Origin: Bacillota bacterium
GTDB taxonomy: Bacteria; Bacillota; Clostridia; Christensenellales; SZUA-584
Reading direction: 5' to 3'
DNA length: 14,509 bases
Assembly: GCA_023396555.1 (NCBI GenBank)
Contig: JAEWWC010000103.1
Span: 1 to 14,509, forward strand
The stretch's first letter is position 1; every line of letters starts with the position of its first letter. A program made the translations under genes and the position numbers. Below the pieces are notes generated by a model. The model made no database searches, had not been told where the DNA came from, and saw only the letters and a program-made list of their open reading frames with translations. This document shows, in pieces, positions 14,092-14,509 of the stretch.

Positions 14092-14144
14092 TACGGCCCG
14101 GATACCCGGCAGAATCAATATATTGAAAAACGGAGGCCCGTTCG

Positions 14145-14509
14145 TTGATAGAAGTTGATGTTCGCAACATGACAAAAAAATATGATGACCACATTGCCGT
14201 AGACGACATCAGCTTTACGATCGAGACGGGAAAGATATACGGTTTTCTGGGGCCGAACGGCGCGGGCAAGTCCACGACGATGAATATCATCACGGGCTGT
14301 CTGGCGGCCACCGAGGGTCAGGTGCTGATTCAGGGCCACGACATATACGAGGAGCATAAGGAAGCCAAGCGGCATATCGGTTATCTTCCGGAGCTGCCGC
14401 CGCTTTACCATGACCTGTCGCCCAAAGAATATCTGTCGTTTGTGGCCGAAATAAAGCAGATACCCAAGCAAAAGCGCGCCGCCGCCGTGGAAGACGTCAT
14501 GCAGCGCAC
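14145..14509 (+). CDS. ABC transporter ATP-binding protein, ABC-2/GldA-like (3' partial)
   Basis: N-terminal part (121 full codons) of an ATPase subunit, cut by the window end. It starts at TTG with CGGAGG at 14131-14136, eight bases upstream; the protein begins MIEVDVRNMTKKYDDHIAVDD. Walker A is GPNGAGKST (about 38-46), and the Q-loop region reads IGYLPELPPLYHDLSPKEYLSF, a form typical of ABC-2 type exporters of the CcmA/GldA group, where Glu-Leu-Pro/Glu replaces the usual Gln surroundings. Such proteins work with separate ABC-2 permeases, often a GldG-like gene, which would lie beyond the window. It follows the mutarotase by 53 bases without an evident terminator, but its role looks unrelated to sugar metabolism. 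Confidence 0.88.
   Translation, partial: MIEVDVRNMTKKYDDHIAVDDISFTIETGKIYGFLGPNGAGKSTTMNIITGCLAATEGQVLIQGHDIYEEHKEAKRHIGYLPELPPLYHDLSPKEYLSFVAEIKQIPKQKRAAAVEDVMQR

Noticed and set aside
14093..14115. Short GC-rich inverted repeat after the mutarotase gene as a terminator
   Set aside because: The stem is about five pairs with an internal mismatch, and no T-run follows.
1..14509. CRISPR arrays, tRNA/rRNA genes, insertion sequences, attachment sites
   Set aside because: No regularly spaced repeats, no cloverleaf-like or rRNA-like sequence, no transposase or integrase gene was recognised.

Overview
The window looks like chromosome from an anaerobic Bacillota of the clostridial kind. The support is strong Shine-Dalgarno sites in front of nearly every gene, ATGA-coupled operons, LacI-family sugar regulators, SsuABC-type and sugar-type transport proteins, and a futalosine-type menaquinone prenyltransferase. 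G+C is fairly high with frequent ATA isoleucine codons, except for a clearly AT-richer stretch around 10140-12670. The taxonomic call is inference from style, not from a marker gene.

Region 1 (1-3768, + strand) is one tight operon. It holds the C-terminal part of a UbiA-family prenyltransferase (MqnP-like), a UbiX flavin prenyltransferase, and a complete NMT1/SsuA-type ABC importer (lipoprotein, ATPase, permease). Two ATGA stop/start overlaps and gaps of at most a dozen bases suggest co-expression of quinone assembly with uptake of a small anionic or aromatic ligand. A gene-free stretch follows (3769-3977) with a 15-bp tandem repeat and a hairpin between convergent operons.

Region 2 (3978-10105, - strand) is a LacI-controlled carbohydrate operon. 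In transcription order it reads: LacI regulator; a promoter region with a double palindromic operator; transaldolase-like protein 2; an L-fucose-dehydrogenase-like SDR; a solute-binding protein without any signal peptide; a FabG-like SDR; and transaldolase-like protein 1. The two transaldolase-like paralogues carry the Schiff-base lysine but have Gln where transaldolase B has Glu96, as in fructose-6-phosphate aldolase. The solute-binding protein is coupled by overlaps to both SDR genes and has no permease nearby. This operon is the best candidate in the window for an undescribed system.

Region 3 (10106-14091, + strand) starts with a divergent intergenic region, then a second LacI-family regulator with an unusual linker, and a strong intrinsic terminator. 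A second operon follows: a LacI-type effector domain with no DNA-binding domain, a ribokinase-like PfkB kinase and a FucU/RbsD mutarotase. The last 365 bases open a new ABC ATPase gene that runs off the window.

Taken together, regions 2 and 3 could feed one sugar pathway: mutarotation (FucU), oxidation (SDRs), phosphorylation (PfkB kinase) and aldol cleavage (transaldolase-like pair). The actual substrate cannot be read from the sequence.
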